DNA of 64,000 bases from Streptomyces caelestis (GCF_001279005.1 NZ_LGCN01000228.1:124001-188000), one strand, 5' to 3'. Positions 8,698-17,652 are shown, numbered from the stretch's first letter. Notes: generated by a model not told the origin, from the sequence alone. Numbers and translations: made by a program.

Positions 8698-9282
8698 ATG
8701 GCAGGCGAGACCGTCATCACGGTCGTCGGCAATCTTGTCGACGACCCCGAGCTGCGCTTCACCCCGTCCGGTGCGGCCGTCGCGAAGTTCCGCGTCGCGT
8801 CGACTCCCCGCACCTTCGACCGCCAGACGAACGAGTGGAAGGACGGCGAGAGCCTGTTCCTGACCTGCTCGGTCTGGCGTCAGGCGGCGGAGAACGTCGC
8901 CGAGTCGCTCCAGCGAGGCATGCGCGTGATCGTGCAGGGCCGGCTGAAGCAGCGGTCCTACGAGGACCGTGAGGGTGTCAAGCGCACGGTCTACGAACTG
9001 GACGTCGAGGAAGTCGGCGCCAGCCTGCGCAACGCCACGGCCAAGGTCACCAAGACCACCGGCCGCGGCGGCCAGGGCGGTTACGGCGGCGGTGGCCAGG
9101 GCGGCCAGGGTGGCGGCGGCTGGGGCGGCGGCCCCGGCGGCGGCCAGCAGGGCGGCGGCGCTCCCGCCGACGACCCGTGGGCGACCGGCGCTCCCGCCGG
9201 TGGCCAGCAGGGCGGCGGCGGTGGCTGGGGCGGTGGCTCCGGCGGCAGCGGCGGTGGCTACTCGGACGAGCCCCCCTTCTAG
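8698..9282 (+). CDS. ssb: single-stranded DNA-binding protein
   Basis: SSB coats single-stranded DNA in replication, repair and recombination. The OB-fold domain (residues 1 to about 110) begins [24 protein letters not shown] and contains [21 protein letters not shown] Gly/Gln-rich linker of about 70 residues follows, ending in the acidic tip DEPPF that recruits partner proteins. Length is 194. It lies between rpsF and rpsR, the standard arrangement; 76 bases separate it from rpsF, and GAGAGG precedes the ATG. Confidence 0.98.
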   Translation: MAGETVITVVGNLVDDPELRFTPSGAAVAKFRVASTPRTFDRQTNEWKDGESLFLTCSVWRQAAENVAESLQRGMRVIVQGRLKQRSYEDREGVKRTVYELDVEEVGASLRNATAKVTKTTGRGGQGGYGGGGQGGQGGGGWGGGPGGGQQGGGAPADDPWATGAPAGGQQGGGGGWGGGSGGSGGGYSDEPPF

Positions 9283-9325
9283 ACGGGGCCGTACCCACAC
9301 TTCTTGATCACACAGGAGAAACATC

Positions 9326-9562
9326 ATGGCGAAGCCGCCTGTGCGCAAGCCTAAGAAGAAGGTCTGCGCATTCTGCAAGGACAAGGTCACGTACGTGGAC
9401 TACAAGGACACGAACATGCTGCGGAAGTTCATTTCCGACCGCGGCAAGATCCGTGCCCGCCGCGTGACCGGCAACTGCACGCAGCACCAGCGTGACGTCG
9501 CCACGGCCGTCAAGAACAGCCGTGAGATGGCGCTGCTGCCCTACACCTCCACCGCGCGATAA
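9326..9562 (+). CDS. rpsR: 30S ribosomal protein S18
   Basis: The protein has 78 residues with the S18 core: [28 protein letters not shown], then [21 protein letters not shown]. Two cysteine pairs (CAFC near residues 13-16 and single Cys51) are compatible with the zinc-type S18 found as one of two paralogues in some actinobacteria. Whether metal binds is not certain because only part of a four-Cys set is seen. A ribosome binding site GGAG precedes the ATG. It is co-transcribed with ssb and rplI. Confidence 0.97.
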   Translation: MAKPPVRKPKKKVCAFCKDKVTYVDYKDTNMLRKFISDRGKIRARRVTGNCTQHQRDVATAVKNSREMALLPYTSTAR

Positions 9563-9580
9563 GGGAAGGGTGACCAACTC

Positions 9581-10027
9581 ATGAAGATCATCCTCACCCA
9601 CGAGGTCTCCGGCCTCGGCGCCGCGGGCGACGTCGTCGACGTCAAGGACGGTTACGCTCGCAACTACCTGGTCCCGCGGAAGCTCGCGATCCGCTGGACC
9701 AAGGGCGGCGAGAAGGACGTCGAGCAGATCCGTCGCGCTCGCAAGATCCACGAGATCCAGACCATCGAGCAGGCCAACCAGGTGAAGGCCCAGCTCGAGG
9801 GCGTCAAGGTCCGCCTGGCCGTCCGCTCCGGCGACGCCGGTCGTCTCTTCGGTTCCGTCACCCCGGCCGACATCGCTTCGGCGATCAAGGCCGCCGGTGG
9901 TCCCGAGGTCGACAAGCGCCGCATCGAGCTGGGCTCGCCGATCAAGACGCTGGGCGCTCACGAGACGTCCGTGCGTCTGCACCCCGAGGTGGCCGCCAAG
10001 GTCGACATCGAGGTCGTCGCCGGCTGA
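9581..10027 (+). CDS. rplI: 50S ribosomal protein L9
   Basis: The protein has 148 residues. It begins [36 protein letters not shown], the conserved rRNA-binding N-domain. A long charged helix ([29 protein letters not shown]) and the C-domain ending KVDIEVVAG follow. It is the last gene of the operon and ends just before the hairpin at 10054-10087. Confidence 0.98.
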   Translation: MKIILTHEVSGLGAAGDVVDVKDGYARNYLVPRKLAIRWTKGGEKDVEQIRRARKIHEIQTIEQANQVKAQLEGVKVRLAVRSGDAGRLFGSVTPADIASAIKAAGGPEVDKRRIELGSPIKTLGAHETSVRLHPEVAAKVDIEVVAG

Positions 10028-10053
10028 GTGCCGCGCTCGCTGAAGCAGTGAGC

Positions 10054-10087
10054 ATGGGGGCCGCACCCTTCGGGGTGCGGCCCCCAT
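10054..10087 (+). terminator. terminator after rplI, shared with the MATE gene
   Basis: A perfect 15-base stem, ATGGGGGCCGCACCC (10054-10068) with 10073-10087, closes a TTCG tetraloop. It lies between rplI (+) and the MATE exporter (-) and can serve both; no T-run is present. Confidence 0.85.
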
Positions 10088-10093
10088 CGCTGT

Positions 10094-10107
10094 GTTTCAC
10101 GTGAAAC
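10094..10107. other. parS site (ParB binding), perfect
   Basis: GTTTCACGTGAAAC is a perfect 14-bp palindrome, the Streptomyces and general bacterial parS consensus bound by ParB (SpoJ). It lies in the 82-base gap between rplI and the MATE gene, just beyond the terminator. Confidence 0.92.
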
Positions 10108-10109
10108 GG

Positions 10110-11453
10110 TCAGCGTGCGGCGCCCGTGACGATCCAGCGGCCGGAGCGGGTACGGAGCCACAAGGTCAGCATCCGCACGGTCATCATGAGGGTCATCGTG
10201 GCCCACAGCGCGGTGAGTCCGCCCCCGAGTGCGGGAACCAGCAGGGCGGCGGGAGTGAACACCGCGAGAGTCAGCAGCATCGCCCAGGCCAGGTACGGTC
10301 CGTCGCCCGCGCCCATCAGAACCCCGTCCAGGACGAAGACGATGCCGCAGATCGGCTGGGACAGCGCCACCAGCACCAGGGCGGGCAGGGCGGCATCCAT
10401 GACCCTGGAGTCACTGGTGAACAGGGGAAGGAACACCGGCCGGGCGAGGACCACCAGGACGCCGAGGACAGCACCGACCGCGATCCCCCACTCGACCATG
10501 CGGCGGCATGCCTCACGGGCACCCTGGTCGTCGCCGGCGCCCAGATAGCGCCCGATGATGGCTTGACCGGCGATGGCGATGGCATCCAGCGCGAAGGCGA
10601 GCAGGCTCCACAGGGAGAGGATGATCTGGTGGGCCGCGATGTCGGAGTCGCCGAGACGGGCGGCGACGGCTGTCGCGATCATCAGGATCGCCCGGAGCGA
10701 GAGGGTCCGGACCAGCAGGGGAACGCCCGCCTGGGCGGAGGCCCTGATGCCTGCGGCGTCCGGGCGCAGTGACGCCCCGTGCCTGCGCGCCCCGCGCAGC
10801 ACCACGAAGAGGTAGACCGCGGCCATGCCGCACTGTGCGATGACGGTGCCCCAGGCGGAGCCCGCGATGCCGAGGCCGGCGCCATAGACCAGCACGACAT
10901 TGAGTACACCGTTGGCGACGAAGCCGGCGATGGCGACGTAGAGCGGTGTCCTGGTGTTCTGCAGTCCGCGGAGGACACCGGTCGCGGCGAGCACGACCAG
11001 CATGGCCGGTATGCCGAGTGTGGAGATCCGCAGATAGACGGTTGCGTAGGGGGCCGCCGTGTCGGAGGCGCCGAAAAGTTCCACGAGAGCGGGTGCCGTG
11101 GGCAGGACGACGGCCATGACGGTGGCGCCGAGGAGCAGCGCCAGCCAGATTCCGTCCATGCCCTGACGGATGGCCGACGGGAGGTCGCCGGCTCCGACGC
11201 GTCGGGCGACGGCGGCCGTGGTGGCGTAGGCCAGGAAGACGAAGACGCTCACGGCGGTCATCAGGAGGGCCGAGGCGATGCCGAGACCGGCGAGTTGTGC
11301 CGTGCCCAGATGGCCGACGATGGCGCTGTCCGCCATGACGAAGAGCGGCTCGGCGACGAGGGCGCCGAAGGCGGGGACTGCCAGCATGACGATCTCGCGG
11401 TCATGCCGCCGTCGAGCGGCTCCGGGCCGCGCGGGGGCCTGTGTCATGTGCAC
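10110..11453 (-). CDS. MATE-family multidrug/sodium antiporter (DinF-like)
   Basis: The 447-residue protein has twelve predicted membrane helices in two similar halves, as MATE exporters do. LAVPAFGALVAEPLFVMADSAIVGHLG at the N-terminus and ADSAIVGHLGTAQLAGLG are typical of the DinF branch. The second half contains LSLRAILMIATAVAARLGDSDIAAHQI. It exports cationic or other small molecules in exchange for H+ or Na+; substrate unknown. A second ATG two codons in (11447) is an equally possible start. Its promoter lies in the DnaA-box region shared with dnaB. Confidence 0.88.
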   Translation of the reverse strand: MHMTQAPARPGAARRRHDREIVMLAVPAFGALVAEPLFVMADSAIVGHLGTAQLAGLGIASALLMTAVSVFVFLAYATTAAVARRVGAGDLPSAIRQGMDGIWLALLLGATVMAVVLPTAPALVELFGASDTAAPYATVYLRISTLGIPAMLVVLAATGVLRGLQNTRTPLYVAIAGFVANGVLNVVLVYGAGLGIAGSAWGTVIAQCGMAAVYLFVVLRGARRHGASLRPDAAGIRASAQAGVPLLVRTLSLRAILMIATAVAARLGDSDIAAHQIILSLWSLLAFALDAIAIAGQAIIGRYLGAGDDQGAREACRRMVEWGIAVGAVLGVLVVLARPVFLPLFTSDSRVMDAALPALVLVALSQPICGIVFVLDGVLMGAGDGPYLAWAMLLTLAVFTPAALLVPALGGGLTALWATMTLMMTVRMLTLWLRTRSGRWIVTGAAR

Positions 11454-11461
11454 TAATCTAA

Positions 11462-11724
11462 TCGTCCACAGGTAAGAGATGCAAAGCCTTGTAGACCCTT
11501 ACTGTGTGGCTCTGGGTGTGGACGTGCGTACACCGCATGAAGCGATCTTGATCCGACTGGGCAACTTTTTCTTCTGCACAGCCAGTGGACGATGAAATTG
11601 CAGGTCACGGCCTTGCTGATGTCAAAGGTGCGGGCTTGTTCACAGGCCTGTCCACCGGCTCGTGCACAGGTTTTGCGGAGTTCTCCACAGCATTGGGCCG
11701 GTCGTCCACATGCCCTGTGGATAA
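11462..11724. promoter_or_regulatory. cluster of DnaA boxes between the MATE gene and dnaB
   Basis: The 454-base gap (11454-11907) is less GC-rich than its surroundings. It carries several nine-base DnaA-type boxes: TCGTCCACA at 11462-11470, TGTGGACGT at 11517-11525 (reverse), TTCTCCACA at 11681-11689, TCGTCCACA at 11702-11710 and TGTGGATAA at 11716-11724 (reverse). The Streptomyces consensus is TTGTCCACA; TTATCCACA also binds well. The dnaB promoter must lie downstream of the cluster. Work on S. coelicolor, from memory, described DnaA-box clusters flanking oriC (H69, H24, D78); this may be one. Confidence 0.65.
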
Positions 11725-11907
11725 CCAGATTGGCTGACGCTGCCGACGGGCCTACGGTGGTCCGGCGCTCGCTCCGTCCACCGGTTTCAGAAACGCCACA
11801 AATCCGGCGCGTGACAACTGGAGTTGGGCCTCTTATTTGTCAGTGCCGTGCCGTAGAACAGAGAGGCACGGCGAGGTCCGTTCCGGCGGACGGGAGGAGG
11901 TGGCTCG

Positions 11908-13386
11908 GTGAGCATTTCCGAGCCCTTGGACGACCCGTGGGCCGAGAGCGGACCCAGTGATCGTCTGCCCGCCTCGCGCCGCCGTGCGGACGGGGGCAGG
12001 GGCCGCGGCGAGCAGCACGACCGCGGCCGGGACGACGACGCGTGGGACGGCGGAGGCTCCGCGTTCGAGAGGGTGCCGCCGCAGGACCTCGAGGCCGAGC
12101 AGTCCGTGCTGGGCGGCATGCTGCTGTCCAAGGACGCCATCGCCGACGTCGTCGAGATCCTCAAGGGCCACGACTTCTACAAGCCGGCCCACGAGACCGT
12201 CTACACGGCCATCCTCGACGTCTACGCCAAGGGCGAGCCGGCCGACCCCATCACCATCGCCGCGGAGCTGACCAAGCGCGGTGAGATCAACAAGGTCGGC
12301 GGGGCCTCGTATCTGCACACCCTCGTCCAGACGGTCCCCACGGCGGCCAACGCGGCCTACTACGCGGAGATCGTGCACGAGCGCGCCGTGCTGCGCCGCC
12401 TGGTCGAGGCGGGCACGCGCATCACGCAGATGGGATACGCGGCCGACGACGACGTGGACGAGATCGTCAACCGCGCGCAGGCGGAGATCTACGCGGTCAC
12501 CGAGCAGCGCACCAGCGAGGACTACCTGCCGCTCGGCGACATCATGGAGGGCGCGCTCGACGAGATCGAGGCGATCGGATCGCGCAGCGGCGAGATGACC
12601 GGCGTGCCCACCGGGTTCACCGACTTCGACTCGCTCACCAACGGTCTGCACCCGGGGCAGATGATCGTCATCGCCGCGCGCCCCGCGATGGGCAAGTCGA
12701 CGCTCGCTCTGGACTTCGCGCGGGCGGCGTCCATCAAGAACAACCTGCCGAGCGTCATCTTCTCGCTCGAGATGGGGCGCAACGAGATCGCGATGCGCCT
12801 GCTGTCCGCCGAGGCCCGGGTCGCCCTGCACCACATGCGCTCCGGCACGATGACCGACGAGGACTGGACCCGCCTGGCCCGCCGGATGCCGGACGTCTCG
12901 GCGGCACCGCTCTACATCGACGACTCCCCGAACCTGTCGATGATGGAGATCCGCGCCAAGTGCCGTCGTCTGAAGCAGCGCAACGACCTGAAGCTGGTCG
13001 TCATCGACTACCTGCAGCTGATGCAGTCCGGCGGTTCCAAACGGGCCGAGAGCCGTCAGCAGGAGGTCTCGGACATGTCCCGTAACCTCAAGCTGCTCGC
13101 CAAGGAGCTGGAGGTCCCGGTCATCGCGCTCTCCCAGCTCAACCGTGGCCCCGAGCAGCGCACGGACAAGAAGCCGATGGTCTCCGACCTGCGTGAGTCC
13201 GGGTCCATCGAGCAGGACGCCGACATGGTCATCCTGCTGCACCGCGAGGACGCCTACGAGAAGGAGTCCCCGCGTGCGGGCGAGGCGGACCTGATCGTGG
13301 CGAAGCACCGAAACGGTCCGACGGCCACGATCACGGTCGCCTTCCAGGGTCACTACTCACGCTTCGTGGACATGGCGCAGACCTGA
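11908..13386 (+). CDS. dnaB: replicative DNA helicase
   Basis: DnaB is the hexameric helicase that unwinds DNA at the fork. The 492-residue protein has a variable basic N-terminus and the DnaB N-domain from PPQDLEAEQSVLGGMLLSKDAI (about 55) to residue 160. The RecA-like domain carries Walker A with Lys263 in ARPAMGKST and Walker B in LVVIDYLQLM. Further on come SQLNRGPEQR, DLRESGSIEQDADMV and KHRNGPT. There is no intein, unlike some mycobacterial homologues. Start is GTG 11908 after GGAGGAGG at 11893-11900. Unusual DnaA-box density lies upstream. Confidence 0.97.
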   Translation: MSISEPLDDPWAESGPSDRLPASRRRADGGRGRGEQHDRGRDDDAWDGGGSAFERVPPQDLEAEQSVLGGMLLSKDAIADVVEILKGHDFYKPAHETVYTAILDVYAKGEPADPITIAAELTKRGEINKVGGASYLHTLVQTVPTAANAAYYAEIVHERAVLRRLVEAGTRITQMGYAADDDVDEIVNRAQAEIYAVTEQRTSEDYLPLGDIMEGALDEIEAIGSRSGEMTGVPTGFTDFDSLTNGLHPGQMIVIAARPAMGKSTLALDFARAASIKNNLPSVIFSLEMGRNEIAMRLLSAEARVALHHMRSGTMTDEDWTRLARRMPDVSAAPLYIDDSPNLSMMEIRAKCRRLKQRNDLKLVVIDYLQLMQSGGSKRAESRQQEVSDMSRNLKLLAKELEVPVIALSQLNRGPEQRTDKKPMVSDLRESGSIEQDADMVILLHREDAYEKESPRAGEADLIVAKHRNGPTATITVAFQGHYSRFVDMAQT

Positions 13387-13409
13387 TCCGTTCCTGCTGA
13401 ACTGAGGGC

Positions 13410-14798
13410 ATGACGACACCTCATCAGGAAGAACTGCTGCCCGCTACGCGGCGGGCGTTGCTGCACAGGATCGCCGTCGCCCAGAGCGAAGGACGTGCGC
13501 CGTCGCTCGTCGCGGCCGTCGTACGGGGCGGAAAGGCCGTGTGGACGGGGGCGCGTACATCGGTGGAAGGACATGCTCCGGACGAGCGGGTGCAGTACCG
13601 GATCGGTTCGATCACCAAGACCTTCACGGCCGTTCTGGTGCTCCGGCTGCGCGACGAGGGAGCGCTCGATCTCGCCGACCCGCTGGAGAAGCACCTGCCG
13701 GGGACGGGCGTGGGCGGGGTGACCGTCGCCGAACTGCTCGCACACGGCGGCGGGCTGGCCGCCGAGACCCCCGGGCCGTGGTGGGAGCGGACCCCCGGCT
13801 CCCTGCGCCCCGGTCTCGCCGACGTGCTGGGCGAGCGGCCCCTGGTGCTCCCCGCCGGCCGGCGGTTCCACTACTCGAACCCCGGATACGCGTTGCTCGG
13901 CGCCCTGGTCGAGAAGCTGCGCGGCGCCCCGTGGGAGGAGGTGCTCCGGAGGGAAGTGCTCGTCCCCCTGGGCCTGCGGCGCACGACCGTGCGCGCGGAA
14001 GCGCCGCACGCGGGTGGCTGGGCGGTGCATCCGTGGGCCGATGTGATGCTGCCCGAGCCCCTGGAGGACCTCGGGGTGATGGCGCCCGCCGGCCAACTGT
14101 GGTCCACCGCGGGTGATCTGGCGCGCTTCGCCGCCTTCCTGGTCGAGGGCGACGAACGAGTGCTGGACCCCGAGTCGTTGCGGGAGATGAGGACGCCGGC
14201 CGCGCCGGCCGAGGCGGCGGACGTGGCGAGCGGCTATGCGTACTGCCTGGGCATGGAGATCCGTCACCAGCACGGACGTTCCCTCGTCGGGCACACGGGT
14301 TCGCTGCCGGGCTTCCTCGCCTGCCTCACGATCAGCGTGGCGGACGACGTGAGCGCGGTGGTCCTGGCCAACTGCACGTCCGGACCGGCGCCTTTCACGG
14401 TCGCCGCCGACCTCGTCCGGATCGTCGCCGAGGCGGAACCGCGCATCCCGGCTCCCTGGCAGCCGTTGCGGGAGGCGGATCCGGCGGCGCTGGATCTGGT
14501 GGGTCAGTGGTACTGGGGGACGTCCGCGTTCGTGCTCCGGCTCTCGGCCGACGGTCTCGTTTCGCTGGAGCCGCTGTCCGGCAACGGGCGGCGCTCGCGT
14601 TTCCGTCCGACGGAGGACGGCACCTGGGTGGGCCTGGAGGGTTACTACGCCGGAGAGCGCCTGAAGCCCGTACGGCGGCCCGACGGGTCGCTGAGCCATC
14701 TCGACCTGGGCTCGTTCGTGTTCACGCGCCTGCCGTACGACGAGAGGGCTCCCGTACCGGGCGGAGTGGATCCGGAGGGATGGCGGGGCATCGGCTAG
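13410..14798 (+). CDS. beta-lactamase-fold serine hydrolase (class C/esterase type)
   Basis: The 462-residue protein has the three active-site motifs of the AmpC/PBP4*/esterase-VIII group: Ser67-x-x-Lys70 in GSITKTF, Tyr155-Ser-Asn157 in FHYSNPGY and His295-Thr-Gly297 in VGHTGSLPG. A C-terminal extension of about 100 residues (from VGQWYWGTSAFVLRLS) resembles the lipocalin-like beta-barrel often attached to this group. No signal peptide is visible, so it is probably cytoplasmic and likely an esterase or D-aminopeptidase rather than a drug-resistance enzyme. It follows dnaB by 23 bases and may be cotranscribed, though functionally unrelated. Confidence 0.83.
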   Translation: MTTPHQEELLPATRRALLHRIAVAQSEGRAPSLVAAVVRGGKAVWTGARTSVEGHAPDERVQYRIGSITKTFTAVLVLRLRDEGALDLADPLEKHLPGTGVGGVTVAELLAHGGGLAAETPGPWWERTPGSLRPGLADVLGERPLVLPAGRRFHYSNPGYALLGALVEKLRGAPWEEVLRREVLVPLGLRRTTVRAEAPHAGGWAVHPWADVMLPEPLEDLGVMAPAGQLWSTAGDLARFAAFLVEGDERVLDPESLREMRTPAAPAEAADVASGYAYCLGMEIRHQHGRSLVGHTGSLPGFLACLTISVADDVSAVVLANCTSGPAPFTVAADLVRIVAEAEPRIPAPWQPLREADPAALDLVGQWYWGTSAFVLRLSADGLVSLEPLSGNGRRSRFRPTEDGTWVGLEGYYAGERLKPVRRPDGSLSHLDLGSFVFTRLPYDERAPVPGGVDPEGWRGIG

Positions 14799-14828
14799 CT
14801 TCCGGAGGCCGGGGAGTGGGGGGCGGGT

Positions 14829-14848
14829 CCTGTTCCACGGGGAACAGG
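14829..14848. terminator. hairpin between convergent hydrolase and GNAT genes
   Basis: CCTGTTCC (14829-14836) pairs with GGAACAGG (14841-14848) around ACGG, and flanking G-runs and C-runs extend it imperfectly. It also resembles parS but with three mismatches, so I read it only as a terminator. Confidence 0.65.
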
Positions 14849-14862
14849 CCCCCGGCACTTCG

Positions 14863-15315
14863 TCACAGCGGCAGCTTGAAGCCCACGTGGGAGGCCGTGA
14901 AGCCGAGCCGTTCGTAGAAGCGGTGGGCATCGGTCCGGGTGTTGTCGGAGGTCAGCTGGACCAGGTGGCAGCCCTCGCGGCGGGAGGTGCCGATCGCCCA
15001 CTCGACGAGCCGGCTCCCCAGGCCACTGCCGCGCTCGTCCGTGTGGACGCGGACCGCTTCGATGATCGACCGGGTGGCGCCGCGGCGGGAGAGCCCGGGA
15101 ACGACCGTGAGCTGGAGCGTGCCGACGACGCGGCCTTCGCGGACCGCGACGACCAGGTGCTGGTTCGGGTCGGCGCTGAGCCGCTCCAGGGCGGTCAGGT
15201 AGGGACCGAGGTCGTCCGGCGACTCGCGCAGCGCGCCCAGGGGGTCGTCCGCGAGCATGCCGACGATCGCGGGAACGTCGTCGGCGACCGCGGCCCGTAT
15301 CTCCAGATCTTCCAT
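14863..15315 (-). CDS. GNAT-family N-acetyltransferase
   Basis: The protein has 150 residues. It contains the acetyl-CoA loop VRVHTDERGSGLGSRLVEWAI (motif A, V-x-x-x-x-R-G-x-G-x), preceded by GTLQLTVVPGLSRRGATRSIIEA. RFYERLGF near the end is another GNAT hallmark. The acyl acceptor is unknown. Nine bases separate it from the MarR gene upstream, so both form one operon. Confidence 0.85.
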   Translation of the reverse strand: MEDLEIRAAVADDVPAIVGMLADDPLGALRESPDDLGPYLTALERLSADPNQHLVVAVREGRVVGTLQLTVVPGLSRRGATRSIIEAVRVHTDERGSGLGSRLVEWAIGTSRREGCHLVQLTSDNTRTDAHRFYERLGFTASHVGFKLPL

Positions 15316-15324
15316 GCCGGCACC

Positions 15325-15789
15325 CTACGCGGGCACCGGCGCCTTCAGCGTTTCCACGGCCCGGACCAGGGGAGCGAGCTCGGGGTTCTCCGCCGCCTTG
15401 TCGAGGGCCTCGCGCAGGGCCGTGTCGTTGGTCGGCCGTGCCTCGGCCAGCAGCTTGAGACCCGTTTCGGTGACGTTGGTGTAGATGCCCCGGCGGTCGG
15501 TGGGGCACAGGTAGCGCTCCAGCAGCCCGCGGTCCTCGAGGCGGGTGACCAGGCGCGTGGTGGCGCTCTGGCTGAGCACGACCGCGTCGGCGACCTGCTT
15601 CATCTGCAGGTGGCCCCCGTCGCCGTCGTGCTGCCGGCTCAGTACGTCGAGCAGGGAGTACTCCCGCACGCTCAGATCGTGCCGGGCCTGAAGGGCGCGC
15701 TCGATGTGGGCCTCGATCCTCCCGTGCAGCAGGGAGAGGGCGCACCAGCCCTGAGCGAGGGCGGTGAGCGCGGGATCCGTGGCTGTCAT
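15325..15789 (-). CDS. MarR-family transcriptional regulator
   Basis: This 154-residue protein has the winged-helix core. SVREYSLLDVLSRQ precedes MKQVADAVVLSQSATTRLVTRLEDRGLLERYLCPTDRRGIYTNVTETG, the recognition helix and wing. I chose ATG 15789, which has GGAGG eight bases upstream; the open frame begins 23 codons earlier without a site. It faces the MFS gene (15931) divergently, so it probably represses that exporter and its own operon, releasing on a small ligand. Confidence 0.88.
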   Translation of the reverse strand: MTATDPALTALAQGWCALSLLHGRIEAHIERALQARHDLSVREYSLLDVLSRQHDGDGGHLQMKQVADAVVLSQSATTRLVTRLEDRGLLERYLCPTDRRGIYTNVTETGLKLLAEARPTNDTALREALDKAAENPELAPLVRAVETLKAPVPA

Positions 15790-15849
15790 GGGCGTTTCCT
15801 CCGTCCAGGAGCTGCTGACTCCAGGGTAGAGCAGGACCGCAATATACGG

Positions 15850-15878
15850 CGTTTGCAACTAACCAGCGTCTGCAACTA
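15850..15878. promoter_or_regulatory. direct repeats in the MarR/MFS intergenic region
   Basis: CGTTTGCAACTA (15850-15861) and CGTCTGCAACTA (15867-15878) are 12-base direct repeats with one difference, 17 bases apart. The region is AT-richer than its flanks. The repeats lie between the divergent MarR and MFS starts, so they are a candidate MarR operator. Confidence 0.45.
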
Positions 15879-15930
15879 TTGTCGTGACGCGTAAAGCGCT
15901 CCTGCAATCTTCCGGGAAGGTCTGTCCCCC

Positions 15931-17139
15931 ATGCCTCTCGCGCTTCTGGCCCTCGCGATCGGGGCCTTCGGAATCGGAACCACGGAGTTCGTGATCATGG
16001 GCTTGCTGCCCGAGGTCGCGGACGACTTCGGTGTCTCCATCCCCACCGCCGGCTACCTGGTGACCGGCTACGCGCTGGGCGTCGTGTTCGGCGCCCCGCT
16101 GATGACCGTGCTCGGCACCAGGATCTCCCGCAAGCGGATGCTGATGCTGCTGATGGGGCTGTTCATCGCGGGGAACCTGCTGTCCGCCCTGGCCCCCTCC
16201 TTCGGCCTCATGCTGACCGGGCGGGTGATCGCCTCGCTGGCCCACGGCGCCTTCTTCGGCATCGGCTCGGTGGTCGCGGCCGACCTGGTCGCCCCGGACA
16301 GGAAGGCCGGAGCCATCGCCCTGATGTTCACCGGACTGACCGTCGCCAATGTCGTCGGTGTTCCGCTGGGCACGCTCGTCGGCCAGTCCCTCGGCTGGCG
16401 GGTCACCTTCGCCGTCGTCGCCGCCCTCGGCGTGGTCGGACTGGCTGGCATCGCCCGGCTCGTCCCCGACATGCCCAAGGCCGAGGGCGTGCGGCTGCGT
16501 CACGAACTGGCCGCCCTGAAGAACGTCCAGGTCCTGCTCGCCATGGCGATGACCGTCCTCGGATTCGGCGGTGTCTTCGCGGCCATCACCTACATCGCGC
16601 CGATGATGACGCACGTCGCCGGGTTCGCCGACGGTTCCGTGACCTGGCTGCTGGTCCTCTTCGGCCTCGGCATGGTCGTCGGCAACCTCATCGGCGGCAG
16701 GTACGCGGACCGCGCCCTGATGCCCATGCTGTACCTCTCGCTGGGCGCCCTCGCCGTCGTCCTCGCGCTCTTCACCCTGACCGCGCACAACAAGATCGCC
16801 GCCGGCGTCACCATCGCCCTCATCGGCGCCCTGGGATTCGCCACGGTGCCGCCCCTGCAGAAGCGGGTCCTCGACCAGGCGCACGGGGCCCCCACCCTGG
16901 CCTCGGCCCTGAACATCGGCGCCTTCAACCTCGGCAACGCGCTGTCCGCATGGCTCGGTGGCCTCGTGATCGGGGCCGGCCTCGGCTACACCGCACCCAA
17001 CTGGGTCGGTGCCGTTCTCGCCGCGAGCGCCCTGGCGCTGGCGTTCGTCTCGGCCGCTCTCGAGCGCCGCGACACCGTGCCCGGCACCCCGGCCGCCGGC
17101 CCGGCGCCCATCGATCGGCGGACCGCCGTCACCCACTGA
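15931..17139 (+). CDS. MFS transporter, DHA1 drug:H+ antiporter type
   Basis: The 402-residue protein has twelve predicted helices. It begins LALLALAIGAFGIGTTEFVIMGLLPEVADDF, the signature of the AraJ/Cml-type DHA1 branch. The loop 2-3 motif is LGTRISRKRMLMLLM, and GRVIASLAHGAFFGIGSVVAADLV is conserved in arabinose/chloramphenicol-type exporters. It probably exports a hydrophobic drug or sugar derivative. The divergent MarR gene likely controls it, and the GlcG/HbpS-like gene follows 72 bases downstream. Confidence 0.88.
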   Translation: MPLALLALAIGAFGIGTTEFVIMGLLPEVADDFGVSIPTAGYLVTGYALGVVFGAPLMTVLGTRISRKRMLMLLMGLFIAGNLLSALAPSFGLMLTGRVIASLAHGAFFGIGSVVAADLVAPDRKAGAIALMFTGLTVANVVGVPLGTLVGQSLGWRVTFAVVAALGVVGLAGIARLVPDMPKAEGVRLRHELAALKNVQVLLAMAMTVLGFGGVFAAITYIAPMMTHVAGFADGSVTWLLVLFGLGMVVGNLIGGRYADRALMPMLYLSLGALAVVLALFTLTAHNKIAAGVTIALIGALGFATVPPLQKRVLDQAHGAPTLASALNIGAFNLGNALSAWLGGLVIGAGLGYTAPNWVGAVLAASALALAFVSAALERRDTVPGTPAAGPAPIDRRTAVTH

Positions 17140-17211
17140 TCCACAGGACCGGCAGGCGCGCGACCGGTCCCGCGCCGACGGACATCCCCCTCACGCAAGG
17201 AGAACCCCCTC

Positions 17212-17634
17212 ATGAGCACCACCACCGTCGCCGCCCCGCTCACCACCGCGGACGCCGAGGCCCTGGTCGACGTGGCACGCCGGACCGCGGAAGCGGCCGG
17301 TGCCACGGTCAGCGTCACCGTCCTCGATGCGGGCGGGCACCTGCTCGCCTTCCGCCGGGACGACCGCGCCGTGCTGATCTCCGGTGAGACCAGCACCCGC
17401 AAGGCGTACACCGCGCTCCAGCTCAACGCGCCCACCGCCGACCTCGTGGACGCCGTGCAGCCCGGAGGCCCTCTCCACACGCTGCCCACCGCACTCGACC
17501 GGCCGCTGCTGTTCATCGCCGGGGGCGTGCCGGTCCGGCGCGACGGCCGGCTGATCGGCGCGATCGGTGTCGGCGGTGGCGCCCCGGAGCAGGACCACGG
17601 CTTCGCGGCGGCCGCCGTGGCGGCCCTCGCCTGA
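17212..17634 (+). CDS. GlcG/HbpS-family protein (PF03928-type)
   Basis: The protein has 140 residues. TVSVTVLDAGGHLLAFRRDDRAVLISGETSTRKAYTAL and LFIAGGVPVRRDGRLIGAIGVGGGAPEQDHGFA are characteristic of the GlcG/HbpS fold. HbpS of Streptomyces reticuli binds haem and works with the SenS/SenR system, but that protein is secreted. No signal peptide is visible here, so it is probably cytoplasmic and ligand binding is unproven. A good AAGGAG precedes the ATG. It ends before a hairpin at 17653-17693. Confidence 0.8.
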   Translation: MSTTTVAAPLTTADAEALVDVARRTAEAAGATVSVTVLDAGGHLLAFRRDDRAVLISGETSTRKAYTALQLNAPTADLVDAVQPGGPLHTLPTALDRPLLFIAGGVPVRRDGRLIGAIGVGGGAPEQDHGFAAAAVAALA

Positions 17635-17652
17635 TGACGGCCTTCACCGGAC

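Noticed and set aside
14832..14845. GTTCCACGGGGAAC as another parS
   Set aside because: It has three mismatches to parS and is the core of a plain terminator hairpin between convergent genes.
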